From positions 165,052,912 to 165,116,911 of the forward strand of contig CM036617.1 of assembly GCA_020746105.1 (NCBI GenBank): a DNA stretch of 64,000 bases, read 5' to 3'. Source of the stretch: Trogon surrucura (Eukaryota; Chordata; Aves; Trogoniformes; Trogonidae). Position 1 is the first letter of the stretch. Each line of letters opens with the position of its first letter. The notes below the pieces were generated by a model. That model saw nothing but the letters and a program-made list of their open reading frames with translations. It made no database searches and was not told the DNA's origin. A program made the translations under genes and the position numbers. Below are positions 49,001 through 62,900 of the stretch, piece after piece.

Positions 49001-52000
49001 TGTACTGCACTCTGCATAGACTCAGATTCCGCACTCGTGTGCAGTACCACCATCCTTTACTTCTTTCTCTTTCCTTCCCTCCATGCGAGCAGCAAAGAGG
49101 TGTTGCCTTCAGACTGGATTGTGTGTAATCACCATGACCTAGTTTGAGAGCTAAATCTAGAAGGGGGGAAAGCTATGCCCATTAAGTTAACAAATGACAA
49201 CACTTTCCCCTCCCTCCCCCTCTCTTCCCCCCCTGCAACCTAGTGTTAAAATTCACTTAGTAATTTAGATCAGGCTTTGCTTAGTTTAAGAAAAATAATC
49301 TCAGCACCTGTACCAATGTCACTGGTTTTAAATGCAGGAAACAATCCAGACTTAATTCTGAATCTTTCTGCTCTGGAGACCTTATTTAGCAGTGACAGGT
49401 ACTGCATTTTGCTTTTGTGATCTTCCTGTGCATGGTGTGTCCTCCCCATGAACCATGTTTGATCTTTTCTAAGAGGGTGGAATTGTCTGTTCTTCCTGCT
49501 GATTCAGCCACAGCCTGCAGGTGACAGGTCAGCAAGTGCATGTTGGGTTTTTGGAGAGAGGGTGGGAAGGAAGGATATGAAGCACATTTGGCATGGTTCA
49601 CAAAGCAAGGGAGCCTCGATCTTTGGTCTCCAGCTTTTCCTGATTGCTCTCTGTCTGTCTGGCATCAGAAACATCACAAGACACAGTAGACAAATATTAC
49701 CACATTTAAGGCAAAATGTGCTATAGAACTATACCAGCATGAGTTAATAAAACTGAAGGAGTGAACAAAAAAAGTAAATGTTATCTCAGACGACAAAATA
49801 ACAGGCTTTCATAATGAACTAACAGCCTTCCCTAGGATTGATGGCTTCCAATAAAAGCTGAGAAGTTTTTTCAACTCTTTGGTAATCACAGACAGAAAAT
49901 GTTCAAAAAATCTTTCGGGTTTTTTCCCCTATCATTTTTGTAATAGGATCCCAGGTACTGAAATGTCTGATTAGGGCTATTGATAAAGCATCCCCAGTAC
50001 AAGACAGCAGCATATCATCCAATTTCTTCCAAAGATACAACACATGCCTCTGCATTTGCAAGAGCAGTATGGCAGTTTGCATCCGAGTAGGTTATGTATG
50101 TGAAGCCTACATGTTGATGCTGTCTCTTTATTATCCTGTATTAAGATTGATATCAAGTTTTACCTTAACTTTCCTCAAGTGTTGTTATTCTCTTTGGCTA
50201 TTCCCATTCCTCTCTCATTAGGCGGAATCTGCTATGGGGGAGTGAAAAATATAGCAACCTGATTTGGCTCGGGAAGCTCATGAGCGGAGAATGGTTGGCA
50301 GCTGGAAGAATGCCTGAGGGAAGCATTGTGTCTGCTCATCCCACTTTCACACACTTCCCTGGGCAGCTGTGTTGCAGCCCAGTCTTGACAGATGTTTGGT
50401 CCAACTCAAGATGCTTATTTATTTGGTTTTGTTTTATTGCTCTGACTGCTGCCTGGCTTGTGTAGGCTTTCTGAGAGTCTGTAAACACTTCAGGTCACTT
50501 GCTTTATTAATATCCTTCCTGCTTAATTCTTATTACTGTTTTCTTCCTCCTTTGCTCTCAAGTTTCTTGCCCTTTTGATGGGTGTTCCTAGTCAGGGAGC
50601 CAGCTCTGGAGGGAGGGAACAAGAGCTGCTCTAGTCTACTCAACACCTATTGATGTGGATTTCTTACTCGTGATCAGTAGCTGTGGAGTTGGGATCAGAG
50701 ACTACCATCTCAGCACCTGGTGGTGCCCACCCCATGTTTACCTGATGACTGGAGCACTGAAGGAGCAGGCTGGGGAAGTATCCCATCCTCTGTCCCTCCT
50801 GCTGAAAACAGATCGGGAATAAGAGTTCCCCCAGAGGAGAGAGGTAAATATAGGCTCTGGCTCTCATTGATATACAGATGCAACACGGAAATGAGCTGCT
50901 TGCTTGACTGGGACCAACCCCAAGGGGTAAGTTACCTCTCCCTTGGTTGAGCAGGTTACCCTGGCTCTCACTTATCTGGACACACTGGATTCTGCCTCAT
51001 GGTTTGCTTTGTGTTCATCTTCACTCTCTCCTCCCTGCATAAGTCTAAAAATTTAATTACAGTGACCTTTTCCTTTGGGGCTGATACACAGTCCCTGGTT
51101 ACAAAGAAAGATCTTGAGCAACTTAGACTAGTTGGAGGCTCAGCCATATCTTGAAGTTCATTTGAGGACAGACTTGTAGCACAGAAATCAAAGGCACAGG
51201 CAGCTCAGCCGCCTGAAACTGCTTTAGGAAAGCACTGTATGTGCAAAAGTTTTTCTTCTGTTGCACAAAGGCCCAGACCTGTTGTGTTACCCTTGCATGT
51301 CCCACATGTGGCTTTACACCATATCAGCAATGTTTTCTATCCTCTCGCAACAGCTCAAGCTCCCACAGGTTGAGAAGTTCTGATTTAGTCATGACACCAG
51401 CAAGAAATGCAGGTGATGCAAAAGGAACTGTTTTTTGTTTCTACTGTTTGCTGGGCATCTATGTGAGAGAAGCATTTCTTATTTCTGGTTTTTGTTGTCA
51501 AATTGTATTCAAAATTAGTTAAGTGTTGTTTTCTACAAGCTGCTGCTCCTACCATTCCGACTCAATCTTTCTCTTTTATAATGGGGTTAGCTCTGGGTGC
51601 TGTTTCCATGCCCTTTTCTTTAGATTCTGCACAGTAGGTAGTTTTAAAATCTACTAAACAATTTTCTAGAGCCATACTTAATTTCTAGGACTACACCTAA
51701 AGCAATGCTGCAAGAATGAAGTAGTCTGAGGGATGGTGACCTGGAAGGAAGGAAGAAATAGGGGTGAATGAACACAGAATTTGATGGGCATCCAAGAAAC
51801 AACCTCATAAAGGACTGAAGGTCATGCAGGAATGGTTACTTCTTCATTAAAAGGATGAGAAAATGCTGCTTGCTGTTTTCCTGGGTAAGCCTGCTTTCAA
51901 CCCCTGGGAGCTGGTGCTTGTTCACAGCTGTTATAATGATAGTAACACAACCTAATGCTAATGAAGACAAAGATGACCAGTGCTTTGAAGGAGTGGATCA

Positions 52001-55000
52001 TCAGTGAACTCCCTTCACCTTGTTAATAGAAGCAACCTGTGCACCTAAACAAGGAGAAAGGGAAAATGGCAAAAAAAAAAAAATGGATACAGCTGATGCT
52101 AGAAGATTTAGGGTGAGGACAGGACAGATGTTGAAGGGACAGATTTATGCAAATTGGATTAAGTGCCTAATTTGACTAAAAGGTTGCTTAAAGAAAATGA
52201 CAACTTGTAAAAATTATTCTTACTAGTGTTGGGCTAAATTTCAGAGGCTGACAATGACTCCTCAGCTGGGCAGAGGATGATATGAACCCAGAGGGAGTTT
52301 GGAGATGGTCCACTTGCCAGTGTTGCAGCCTGATGGGCAGTGAGTTAGGGATGCGACTGATTTTCTTAGCATCTGTCTGAGCTGTTCCTTGTGGGTTATT
52401 CCTGGCTGGGCAGAAGGGAAGATGAGAGAGTGTCAGAGATCTGATTAGAAAAGGGGAAAGGATGAATATTGTGTTCCTCAGAGTGATATTTGTAGGCAGA
52501 GTACTCAGGTGTACATCCAATGTTTCCTTTCTCTTTTGTAGTATATAAGCATGTTTGCCCTCTCCCCAGATCACTGTCTTCACCTGTTTTATGTTCTAGG
52601 CACCTGGGTCCATATCTAATTCTTTATCACCTTGATAGCTCTTACCTTAAGTATGTCTGCTTCTATCTCTCTAATCTCTTCACAGCACCTCCTCAGGGTG
52701 CTCCCTCCATTGTCTCTTACTGTTCTCAGTGACTGCTTTACCTGTTGGGGTTTTTTTTTCCTACCCCTCACTGATGCATCGCAGCCTCGGTTGACATTTC
52801 TGCTTTCCCTTGGAACAGTGGTGAGGAAACATTGTGTGGTGGCTGTGGGAAAGGGATGCTATGTGTACAGAGTGCAGCTTCTGTGCCTTGGGGAGCTGGA
52901 CATCTGGTGTACCCTTGGTTGGGAACTGACCCCTTCAAGCTCCCTATGTAACTTAAATCAGCTCTGGTATTTGGTGGTGTAGAGAAACCAGCCATGAAAT
53001 CTCCACATTTGTAAAAGGAAGGAATTTACGGGGTTCAGAAGCTGCTTACAAGGTGGCAGGTGATACCTAGAGATACTGCAGTGGGGAGACTCTTGCACCT
53101 GCACTGGCTCTTTGCAGGCATCTCCCCTCCTCTAGGTCTGGCTGCACAAGGACAGTTTGAGTGGCAGCCAGGGGACAGGGAAACACAGTGTGTCACATGG
53201 AGAGAGGACTTGATGATATGAGCAGAAATTAAGGTAACTTGGAATAAATGGGTTGAAGCTGGCTGGGGCCTGGGGATAGATCCACAGTTCCAACGTGAAT
53301 TGAGAGGGAACTGGCCAGAAGAATGTGAAGCTGGCAGGAGGGCAGCTGATGGTGCCGAGGGTGGTTTTCCATCCACCTTCAGCAACTTTGGCTTGTCTGA
53401 GCAGCCAGCTTCACCTGAGAGGCAGAGAGCAGAAGCCCAGGTGCCTACAGCCTGTGCAGAGCTGTGGGTCATCCCTTTGCATGGGCACCACCACCATCAG
53501 GAGAATCACTAACAAGACCTACTTCTAAAGAAAAGGGGTTGTGGTCAGCTGCAACCTCACTGTAGAATACCTTATGGGGTCAATAGTTCGAGTGTCCTCA
53601 AGACGTTGGCATCGCAGTGGCTCTTGAGCTCAGATGATGAGCACTGTGCTGATAGACCCAAGTGACTTCAGGCAGCACCTGCTCCCCAGGGAGTAGGTTT
53701 ATTTGGCTGAGAGCTGATGCCTTAAATTCAGACAGGCCTGTCGTGGAGGCTGAGATATGAAGGTGGGCTGTCCAAGAGCCAAATCTCTTCTCTAAGCGAG
53801 CTGTCTAGTTGCTGATGTCCAAGATAGGCAGGCTGAATGGGCTGTGGAAGTGCCTGTCCCCCATCAATGACTGAAGAGGGATTTACTAGCTAAAAACTCC
53901 ATCCCTACCTTCCCATGGGCTCCCTGCCTGTTGGCTGAAGTGACATGATAGGAATCTGGCAGGGGGAGGTATCTGCCATTACCTGTGCTGAATGTGTATC
54001 GCTGGTTTGTCCTCCTCCTGCTTTGCAGCAGGCAGCTCTGCTCTTTTGGACTGTTAATAGCTGTATTGCACCAGCTCTCTGTGCACATCAGCAGTGGCAC
54101 CTTGTCCTCCTATGGTGCTCTCATCAGGGATGAAACTGGTGTTTTGAGTGCCCGCAGCTGGGTGCTTTCTTCCCTGGTGCTGGTTTCCAGTAGGTGACGG
54201 GGCTGTCAGTCGAGCAATGCGTGTGTGCGAACACGCGGCTCCTCCAGGCGTAGGGACATGAGGAACTCTCTCTCTGACTCCTGAGCTCTTCCTGCCACTG
54301 CCTTTTCTCTGCCTTCGCTCCCCAGATCCTCTCTATTCTTTGCCTTGGCAGGAAGAGGTGTCCCAGTGTGCTCGAGGCTTGAAAAAACGCAAGTAAAATT
54401 GGAAATGTTTCAGCTTTTTTGTACATGTTTCAATTTTTTCCTTGCAGTTTACAGTGCTAGACGCACTGGATCTTATTACATAAAGATGTTGTTTCTTGTC
54501 ATTAATCCAAGGCACGGTGGCTGTTCTTGGCACTTTCCTTCTAATTTGCCGTTCTCCTTGGTGAATAGCTATCTTGTAGCACGTACAGACTTGCTCTACT
54601 TTAACCCTATTGATAACACTTGCTTCTTAACCCTAGGGTTGAGGGAAACACCCTTTCCTGTTTCTTCTTTTGTTGCTATGTGAGTTTTTCATTTGTTTGT
54701 TTTTTCTTCTTTTACTCATGATATAAAAAATAACTTCTGGCTGAAGCAATAGCAGGTCAGCAAGACCTGGACTCCTCCTTCCTTCCACCTAGAAAGCAAG
54801 ACTTTCTAGGTTTACCCACTCAGCTCAGGCAGGAGCTGCAGTACTAAATTCTGGGTTCACTGGAACTAAGCATTGGACCTATGGCCCTAGTTTTGTCTGG
54901 AAACACCACTTAAAAATGCTGTGAGGGTGGTTTTCCAGAGCAAGAAAACAATTATCAATGCTCAGCTGTTCATCCTCTTATGAATATTGCTAGAATATGC

Positions 55001-56653
55001 CAGTATTAATGTTCTGGCATTCCTTCCTTTTGGCCTAAATCAGGATACAGAAAGTCTCGTTACATCTTTTCTATGCATAAGCATGGTTTTTCAGTTAATG
55101 ACCTGGCTGGTGGATGTGCTGTCCCACAGCAAAAGTTTAAGGCTGAAATAATCCAAATTCTCTCATTATTTCCATCTGAGGTTGACTTTTAGGCATGTCG
55201 TTGGACTCCTGTACCTCTTGCTCATCTGAAAATAAAGTGCCCACCACGTGTTGTGATGGCTAAGTATGGCCTCCTTGGGTAACTGAAGGAGCTGAGACAA
55301 AGAGGGAGGGTGGAACCCTTGGGAACTGTTGCAAAACCAAGCGTTCCACTCTTCAAAAGCACAGAAATAAGTTATGCAGCACATTTCCTTGTGTGTTCAC
55401 AGACCATATCTTTTCCCATGGGACTCCTACTTCTGTCAGGTGCTTGAAGGACGGTGCTCGCTTAATGAGCAGCCAGATTACACTTTATTTTCTTGTGTTT
55501 GTTCAGTGTGTGGCTCTAGGCCTTATTGACAACACGCTGTTTAAATCCTGTTCTGAGGATAGGGTTATTGATTTCCTCATAGTCTTTTTTTTTTTTTTTT
55601 AATCACGGTAGTATCTGAGTGCTCATCATTATAGAACCCAAGTGCTTCAGAAACATTAATTTATCTTGACAACACCCTTGGGAGCAAACGGCTGCTGTTG
55701 GCTCCCTGCTTATACAGAGGGGATGCCAGTGGGCACAGATTGAAATCGGAAGCATCCAGTAATTTTGCAATCCTAAATAGAGATCGATGGGACTATTTTT
55801 TAGAGTCCGCAGAGTGTAGTAATTCCTCTGTTTAAAGTGTGGAGCCTTTGGATGCAGGACTGAGCTGTCAGTCATTTCTCAAGCTGAACTTGGGATGTCT
55901 GGTCTATAGTGTGTAATGAAAACAACAGAATTGGTGACCATCTTTTTAAAGTGACTTGTCTTACCCAGACATCAGAGCCTCAGGACCCATGCTTTCATTG
56001 TGACCTCATGGTGACAGCAACAGCCCCTGGAGGAGAGTGCCTGTGAGCCACCACTGTAGCAGGTTACTAGATAGTGCAATGGTACCACAGTCTCGGGAGA
56101 AAATAGCATGTACTACGTGGGTTAGTCCATGTGTGACAGCACAGGAAAGTGACTGTATTGGAAACTTCTTAATTGGATTTATTTTTAATGGAAAAAATAT
56201 AGAGTAGAGCAGAGAAATTCAAATACTTTTCCCTTCTAGGCTTGTGGAGTAGGTGGCTTGCCCTACAGTCAAAATTTGGAAGAACGTCTTCCCAAGATGC
56301 CTTTCTATTGGTAGTAAAAGCCATTCCCAGGGGAGCAAGGACTGAAGATGGTGTGGAGGATCGGAACGCAGGTCTTGATGCTTCACACTACATTGGGACC
56401 ATGCTGATGCTTTGCTCCAGGTGATGCCATGGTGGCTGTTCCTTCAGCTTGTGGTGGTGTGAGACATTGACTGTGTAGCTCTTGCTGAATTTCAATGGAA
56501 GCTGAGGCCTCCTTGGGGACAGCTGATCAGTGGGATCTTGCCTTGGCACCTGGTGGGAGAATCCATCAGTTATTTGTTTTAGAACCAAAAAACTGTGTTA
56601 AACTATTGCTACTTATGCAAGCTGGGACCTGCTTTTCCTAGATAGGGAATATT

Positions 56654-56905
56654 TCACAGAATCACAGAATGTTAGGGGTTGGAAGATCATCTAGTCCAAC
56701 CCCCAGGCCAGAGCAGGATCACCTAAAGTAGATCTCACAGGAACACGTCCAGGCGGGTTTTGAAAGTCTCCAGAGAAGGAGACTCTACAACCTCTCTGGG
56801 CAGCCTGTGCCAGTGCTCTGTTACTCTCATCATGAAAAAGCTTTTCCTAATGTTTTTGTGGAACCTCCTATGTTCCAGCTTGTATCCATTGCTCCTTGGG
56901 AAATA
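56654..56905 (-). mobile_element. CR1 3'-end fragment, minus strand
   Basis: Same subfamily as the copies at 34925 and 44531. On the + strand it runs from the CACAGAATCACAGAATG tail through 'CGTCCAGGCGGGTTTTGAAAGTCTCCAGAGAAGGAGACTC' to 'TATCCATTGCTCCTTGG'. Compared with its relatives it has lost 12 bp (GGACCTCGAAAG) in the 3' UTR, at about 56683-56685 and between two AAG repeats. Confidence 0.95.
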
Positions 56906-58040
56906 CGAGAAATGAGAAAATATGTGGGAAATACTTTCTTCTGAGGGAAGCCCATTTGGGTCTGTCTCCCTGTTTGAACTTCTATCTGCTTTGTCTTGGG
57001 CATTTCAGGTAAATATTAGTTATTTACTCTTTTCTACCTTTGTATTTTGATCTCTTCCAGGGAGCTTCTCATCACAACTGTCTTTCGATAGAAAGTTGTT
57101 TTTTTCAGTTTCATGGAAGCTTTGTTGTGTAAAAGGTCTCATTTTCACAGAAAAGTATTATTTGGGGCAACAAGCGTAGTGCTACAGGGCCTGCGATGCT
57201 TATTCTAAGCCCCGAGTATCCAGGCTCTGCAGTAGGTTCTGGCTCATTATAACAGAGCAGGTCAGCTGCAGGATGTGACATCAGCCGGACACCCTTTCTT
57301 ACAGTCTATTATAGCTGCCTAGCTGTGTGGCATTTGCTGCTCCTGGTTGCCAAAAAAGCTGCCCTGCTTTACAAACGGGGAATGAACAGGGAGCCTGCTA
57401 CAGAGAGAAAGGTTTGATTGCCGAGTGAGTGGTTAAGAGTCCCACGGAGCAGCATTTCAGAATCCAAACAGTTCATGTTTTTTTTTTTCTTTTTCTTTTT
57501 CTTCCCCCCTCACCGCCCCGTAGTAAGTACTATGGTTTAATGCCAGAAAGTACAGATTTTTCTTTGGGGAGGTGAGGAAACGTTTTTCTGACCTACTGCA
57601 CTCTACAGTACGTAATTGTATCACTGTTGCAGGGCTAGCAGCTTTGCTTTTTGACTTCCAGCTGTCATTGTTTGATCTCAGCCATACTGGTTGATTGTCT
57701 AAATGATGGTTTTATGTCATAGCAAAATTTTGGTTTATTTTGCCTCTCTCCCAGCTGTATTTGCAAGTCTGGTGTTTGCTTGGATTTGTATAACTGATAT
57801 CTTGTGGGGAAAATGTCCTTGTTTGTCTACTCGTTGGCATCTGTGATAGGAAATCTAATCCTTCCATTGGTGTGTTCCTAGGATCCAGCAGAGAGAGATG
57901 TAGCTCTTTATTGTCAATTTTAGCTTTTTTAGATGTACATATTTGCTGTCCAATGGGACGTCTAGTTCTCTGTGTGCATTTTGATGAGGAGGTAAAAGGA
58001 TGAAATTAGTGTGTTTTAGTGAAATTCTGAAATTTCCCAG

Positions 58041-58080
58041 CTGGGAATTGAACTCCTGTGCTGAGAATTGAACTCCTGTG
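58041..58080. repeat. 20-bp tandem duplication
   Basis: CTGGGAATTGAACTCCTGTG is followed directly by the same 20 bases with one change (G to A at the fourth position). It is a single local duplication with no larger array. Confidence 0.95.
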
Positions 58081-58678
58081 TTTCTATTTGCAGCAAATGA
58101 TCTTTTGAGCTTTCCTCCCCATCGCAGAATTAAATCACTGTTACCTGCGTTTTTCTAAGACGAGTGACTGTTATGCATTTGAGCAACTGCGCTTTCTTTC
58201 TAGGTGTTGCTAGAGCAATCTGTCTTGCTCCATTTAATAGAACATTCCCCTCACTGATTTCTTTCCTTGGTGGCCAATGCAATCCCAATTTGCTTCTGCG
58301 GCAAGCCATCTTTGTGAAACTGCTAATTGCAGCTTATGCAAAATTAGGCATCTCTTTGTTGTTCGACTTGAAATGCCGCGCATTTGGATGTGGAGAGACA
58401 GCTGCTTTGCTGAGGCTATGACTGTACCGTCGTTCAGAGGTGGGCACAAATTCTGTGTGCCTGCACTCTGAACTGGCCTGGTATGAGCAAAGTCAAAGCT
58501 GTGCAGTTACTTGTGGTGCTGAAATAAAGCAATAAATCATGCTGAGGGCACAGTGTGTTGTGCTTGGGCTCAACACTGTGCTGGTGTGGTCACAGCTTCC
58601 CACTGGCTCTAAGCACAAGTGTGGGGTGTGTGTGTGTTGCTTGACAGTGACTGTATGGACATCGCTTTTGTGCCAAAC

Positions 58679-59192
58679 AGACTCCTCACTGGAATACTGA
58701 GTCCAGTTCTGGAGCCCACAGCATAAGAAAGATATGGACATGCTGGAGAGTGTTCAGAGAAGGGCCACGAGGATGATCAGAGGGCTGGAGCACCTCTCCT
58801 ATGAAGACAGACTGAGAGAGTTGAGGTTGTTTAGTTTGCAGAAAAGAAGGCTCTGAGGAAACCTTATTGTGGCCTTCTGGTATCTTAAGGGGGCCTACAA
58901 GAAAGCTGGTGAGGGGCTTTTTAGGATGTGGGGTAGTGATAGGACTAGAGGGAATGGATTGAAGCTAGAGAGGGATCGGTTTAGATTGAGTGTTAGGAAG
59001 AAGTTCTTCCCCATGAGGGTGGTGAGACACTGGCACAGGTTGCCCAGAGAGATGGTGGAAGCCCCATCCCTGGAAGTTTTTAAGGCCAGGCTACATGGGG
59101 CTCTGGGCAACCTGGTGTCCCTGCCCATGGCAGGGAGGATTGAAACTAGATGATGTTTAAGGTCCCTTCCAACCCTGACAATTCTATGATTC
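58679..59192 (+). mobile_element. CR1 LINE, 5'-truncated, plus strand
   Basis: Encodes the last third of CR1 ORF2. The opening reads '[14 protein letters not shown]' where the family has 'LVRPHLEYCVQFWAPQ', then the [19 protein letters not shown] region, then the frame at 58869-59153 with YLKGAYKKAGEGLFRM, SDRTRGNGLKLERDRFRLSV, RKKFFPMRVVRHWHRLPRE and MVEAPSLEVFKARL. A stop interrupts it just before that frame (RRL-stop-GNLIVAFWYL). The 3' UTR (GGTCCCTTCCAACCCTGACAATTCTATGATTC) is complete apart from a short tail. This is a different subfamily from the 34925/44531/56654 group. Confidence 0.95.
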
Positions 59193-59739
59193 AAACATCT
59201 TGGAGCTGAGCAAGAGCAAGGCTGGGACAGGTTTTGGTTCTCCCAAAGCTGTGAAAACATGCTTGCGCAAGTGCTGCTCGCTCTGAAAGAAGTGTAATGC
59301 ACTCCTGTTGCTCCACACAGGGGACGCCCTGCCTTACAAACCACCTTATGCGTGGGAGAATGCAGGTGTAAATCCAGTTTTCAAGACTTCTCGCTAAAAC
59401 TGCATCGGGGAGAAGCTTGCCTTAAGGTAGGAAGTTTTCTAATGAAAGCGTAGATCACCAGTTGCAACACTTGCATGAGAACCACAAGTCCAAGTCATCG
59501 CAGTCAAAGCAGGGAGAGGCTGCTCAGTGTAACTTCTGCACTCTCCCTCTGCTCCTGGGAGAGGTTGGTCCTGTGTCACCTATATGTACAGGGACGTCGC
59601 TCTGAAGAAATGCTGGGCCAGCGGTGTGCTTGGGTTGTTTTTTTAATCAGTTTGTCTTTCACCTGGAAATAAGGGGAAATTTTTGCTACCGCCCCCTCCC
59701 CTTGCACCACAACATAGTCATTTTTAGAAGTGCAAAGTG

Positions 59740-59935
59740 GATTTATTGAACTGCAGGTGAAACAAGCTCCATTATCTTTTCAGCCTCGGCACCGTGTATT
59801 GTCGTCTGGGTGCTGCTCCAAAGTGCACTCCTAAGAGGAGCCTGCAGCCATCTGTTTGATATTTATGAGATTGTAATTTTATATCAGGAATTTATTATCC
59901 TGTATTAAAAGGGAGGCATAAATTAAACCCAGCTA
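59740..59935. promoter_or_regulatory. Possible conserved intronic element (speculative)
   Basis: A compact block joins a GC-richer part with E-box-like CAGGTG and CCATCTGT to an AT-rich part full of homeodomain-type TTAT/TAAT words (TTTATATCAGGAATTTATTATCCTG and onwards). This mixed texture is typical of deeply conserved vertebrate intronic enhancers and contrasts with the surrounding sequence. There is no direct evidence of conservation here. Confidence 0.2.
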
Positions 59936-62900
59936 AAGGGCATACAACCTTTCAAAAGGTTTTCAGCCAGTTAAATCTTTCTCTTTCTCTCCTATATAAT
60001 ACTGTGTTTGAAAGATAACAAAACACCTGGATGTGGTCTCTGTTAGCTCTGTGTAGAGACTGCAATCCACATACAACTGGCTGCTCCTCTTGAGCGGGCA
60101 AAATGCCTTTTGTACTTCTTTTATGGGGAAAAATTGCTGACATTGCAGCTGAATTATTTAAATTATGGTATAGTTAGCCTGTTGATCAGTGTGTTTAACT
60201 GTTTTGTTACCTTTCTATACCCCTCAAAAACAGCTGCTGGAGGCAAGCCATGTTCCAGCGCGTTCCTCAAGTGGTTTTACTCTGTAATAGTAGATTTGCA
60301 ATACTTTTTGTTCAAGATTTACCGTGCTTTCAAATCTTCATAGCTGCACTTAGGCTCTGGTGTGTTTATTTCCTCCATAGCTTTTATTCTACAAATATTT
60401 TAAGCTACCTTCATTCACTACAAGTTGAATTCCCCATAAAAGGGAGATGATCCAGAGTTTGTCTGTTGCTTGGCTCCTCAGTGGGCATGGGTGAGGAATC
60501 TTCCTCTGTGGTTTCTGCTTGGATTTCATCAGGAGCTTATGTGCGTGCGAGGTCATCCTTAGCCGGGCTCCAGAAATGAAGATGAATTCTGATTTCTGTG
60601 AGGAGATGAACTCTTTGCCCCGCAGAGAACACCACTAACAAATGTCCATATGGTTTTCTGAGCCAAGGTACTGCTGAATCTTTACACTCAGATAGATGTA
60701 TGCTGTAAAGCTTTGCATATAAATACATGTCCATTCCTATCAGTTTTCAGTGCACATGCAACCATGAAATGCAATTGCTTTCATGTATACATGCATATGC
60801 TGTACATAAATCTATCATGTGGAAGATGCATTTCTTCACTCTGTTTTTGCATGGGTTGTGATCAACCCACAGCTTATGGATTTTGTATGCGGGTTACCCA
60901 AGTTGAACACAGTGCAAGATTTAAATGTCTGTATGTGAATATTACAGCACGAAAGTGCATACATACAAGCATACCGAGTTTCTCTGCTTTTAATGAGATA
61001 TGTGAATGTTGATTCAGTTTTCCCTCAGAAATCCTCCCCGCCTCCTCCAAATGAAGGCTCAACGCTTCTTGGGACCGGAGAATTTCGCCCCCTTGTAGTG
61101 TGAAGATAAATGGATAAGTCAAGTATGATAAGCCAAAGCCAGTGAGACTTCTTACTGTGGTAGAATACTTTAAAGTCTGTGACCCTTATCTCAAAAGGTG
61201 GCATTCAGTGAACATAGTAATCGACAGGAAACTTGTCTTGGGAAACCTGTGTTATGGTTCTGAGTTGAGTTATTGGGTGGCTTGCTGAAAGCTGCTTAAT
61301 CTCAGGATCCTCAGCTGTGGAACACAAAAGCTTTTCTCTATTATACTCATGCTTTTAATACATTTACTAGCTAAAGCATGTATATTTGCAGCAAACCTTG
61401 TCTGTAGGATGCTCTTTACCACTTGTCATGCTATTTATGTCAGAACCTTGCAAAAGTAGAATAACATGGGAGAAAATTAGAACCTGTTCTCTAATTGATC
61501 CTTTAATGGATCACCCTGTTAGAAATGCATTATGTAATAAATAAAATGCACTATTTTGTAATTCTGTAATGATCTAAGTGGCTAGTCTTCACAAGACAGA
61601 AAGAGGAGATTTAAAACTAGGTAGAGAGCTATTACATGACATCTGAACAACATGTGCACCATCATTGATTTAAGCTTAGTCCTTGTTTTTAGCCAACATG
61701 CTTGTATGTACATACATACGTATCCTGTGTCTCTTGTGAACTTGTTTTTCTCTTCAGCAGTGCGTTTTCTCAGACAGTGTTCATACTTTATGGCTTTATG
61801 TAAATCCCACAAATCACTGGATAGACATACGTAATATGGCCTTCTGACAGATGCAGATTCTGGCTTTATAGGAAGTTTTACCTTTTCTAAAACTCCTCAG
61901 ACTTCCTATATTATGTTTTTTTGTATGGTAGGAGAAATTGATTTTTTTTTTTTTTTTATCTCAGTTTCCTTAGGGAAAGAGCATACCTGTCCAACTCTTG
62001 AACCCCTCGGTCCGACTTCAGTCCCTTTTGAGAGACGAGCAGAGATCTTAAAGTTGTGGCAGGGAGGCCATGTAGACTTAAGACTGTGCAAAGGCCTCTG
62101 CAGCAGATATCCTGCTGTGTGCACTCGCCCTTTATCAGACACCGGGAACTCCATGTGGCTGTTCAGCCTTGGGACACACACATGCAAGGGAGACTCTGCT
62201 GCCTTCAGAGTCTGCCACTTGTCTGCATTAATGTTGAGTCCTGCCAGCGGAGGGAAACCCTCACCCCTTGGCAGCCTGTGGAGCTTGAGAGATGAATATT
62301 TGAACATAATGGAGATTTTTTTTTTAAATTTGCCATTAAAAACTTTTTTTTTTTTTTTTTCCCTGGGTGCTCTGTCTTTGCAACACATCTGAGAGCTGAC
62401 CTCCAGCCTCAAAGGTTGCTTGCAACTCCTTTTTCCTCCTGCTTGGAGGTTATTTTCCTGTCCCATCTGAATGACTCAGCAACGATTACCCTCCTTCTTA
62501 ATGCAGCTCATGATGGGAGGGCAACTCAATGGAGGAGCCCTGTGTTTCTCTGCAGGGCCTTGGAGACAGCCGTGCTGTACCAGAAGACACTTGCAGCAGA
62601 TCTACTCGTGTCTGGCATTGCAGTGAGGCAGGCTTTCGGCTGCAATACATTAATCTGCATGCACTATATGGGAAGTTGTCACCAAGTGCTTCTGTTTTTA
62701 GGGTGGTTTTTTTTCTCTTTCTTCTTTTTGAACAAGCTGGAAATAGTTATGTGCCCTTGCACTTAAAGTCCTGAATAAGCACCATGCCTTGCCTTAGACT
62801 TCTGTGCATTTTCTTTAGCTGTGCTATTTATTTTCTAGGATTAACACTGCCCAGAGCACTGGTACCTGGCATAAAAAAAAAAGAGTTCTGTCTCTTCAGC

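Noticed and set aside
50155-50182. Possible U12 branch site plus acceptor (ACCTTAACTTTCCTCAAG)
   Set aside because: The sequence after it does not encode Trp-Phe-Glu or anything like the next Cav3.3 exon.
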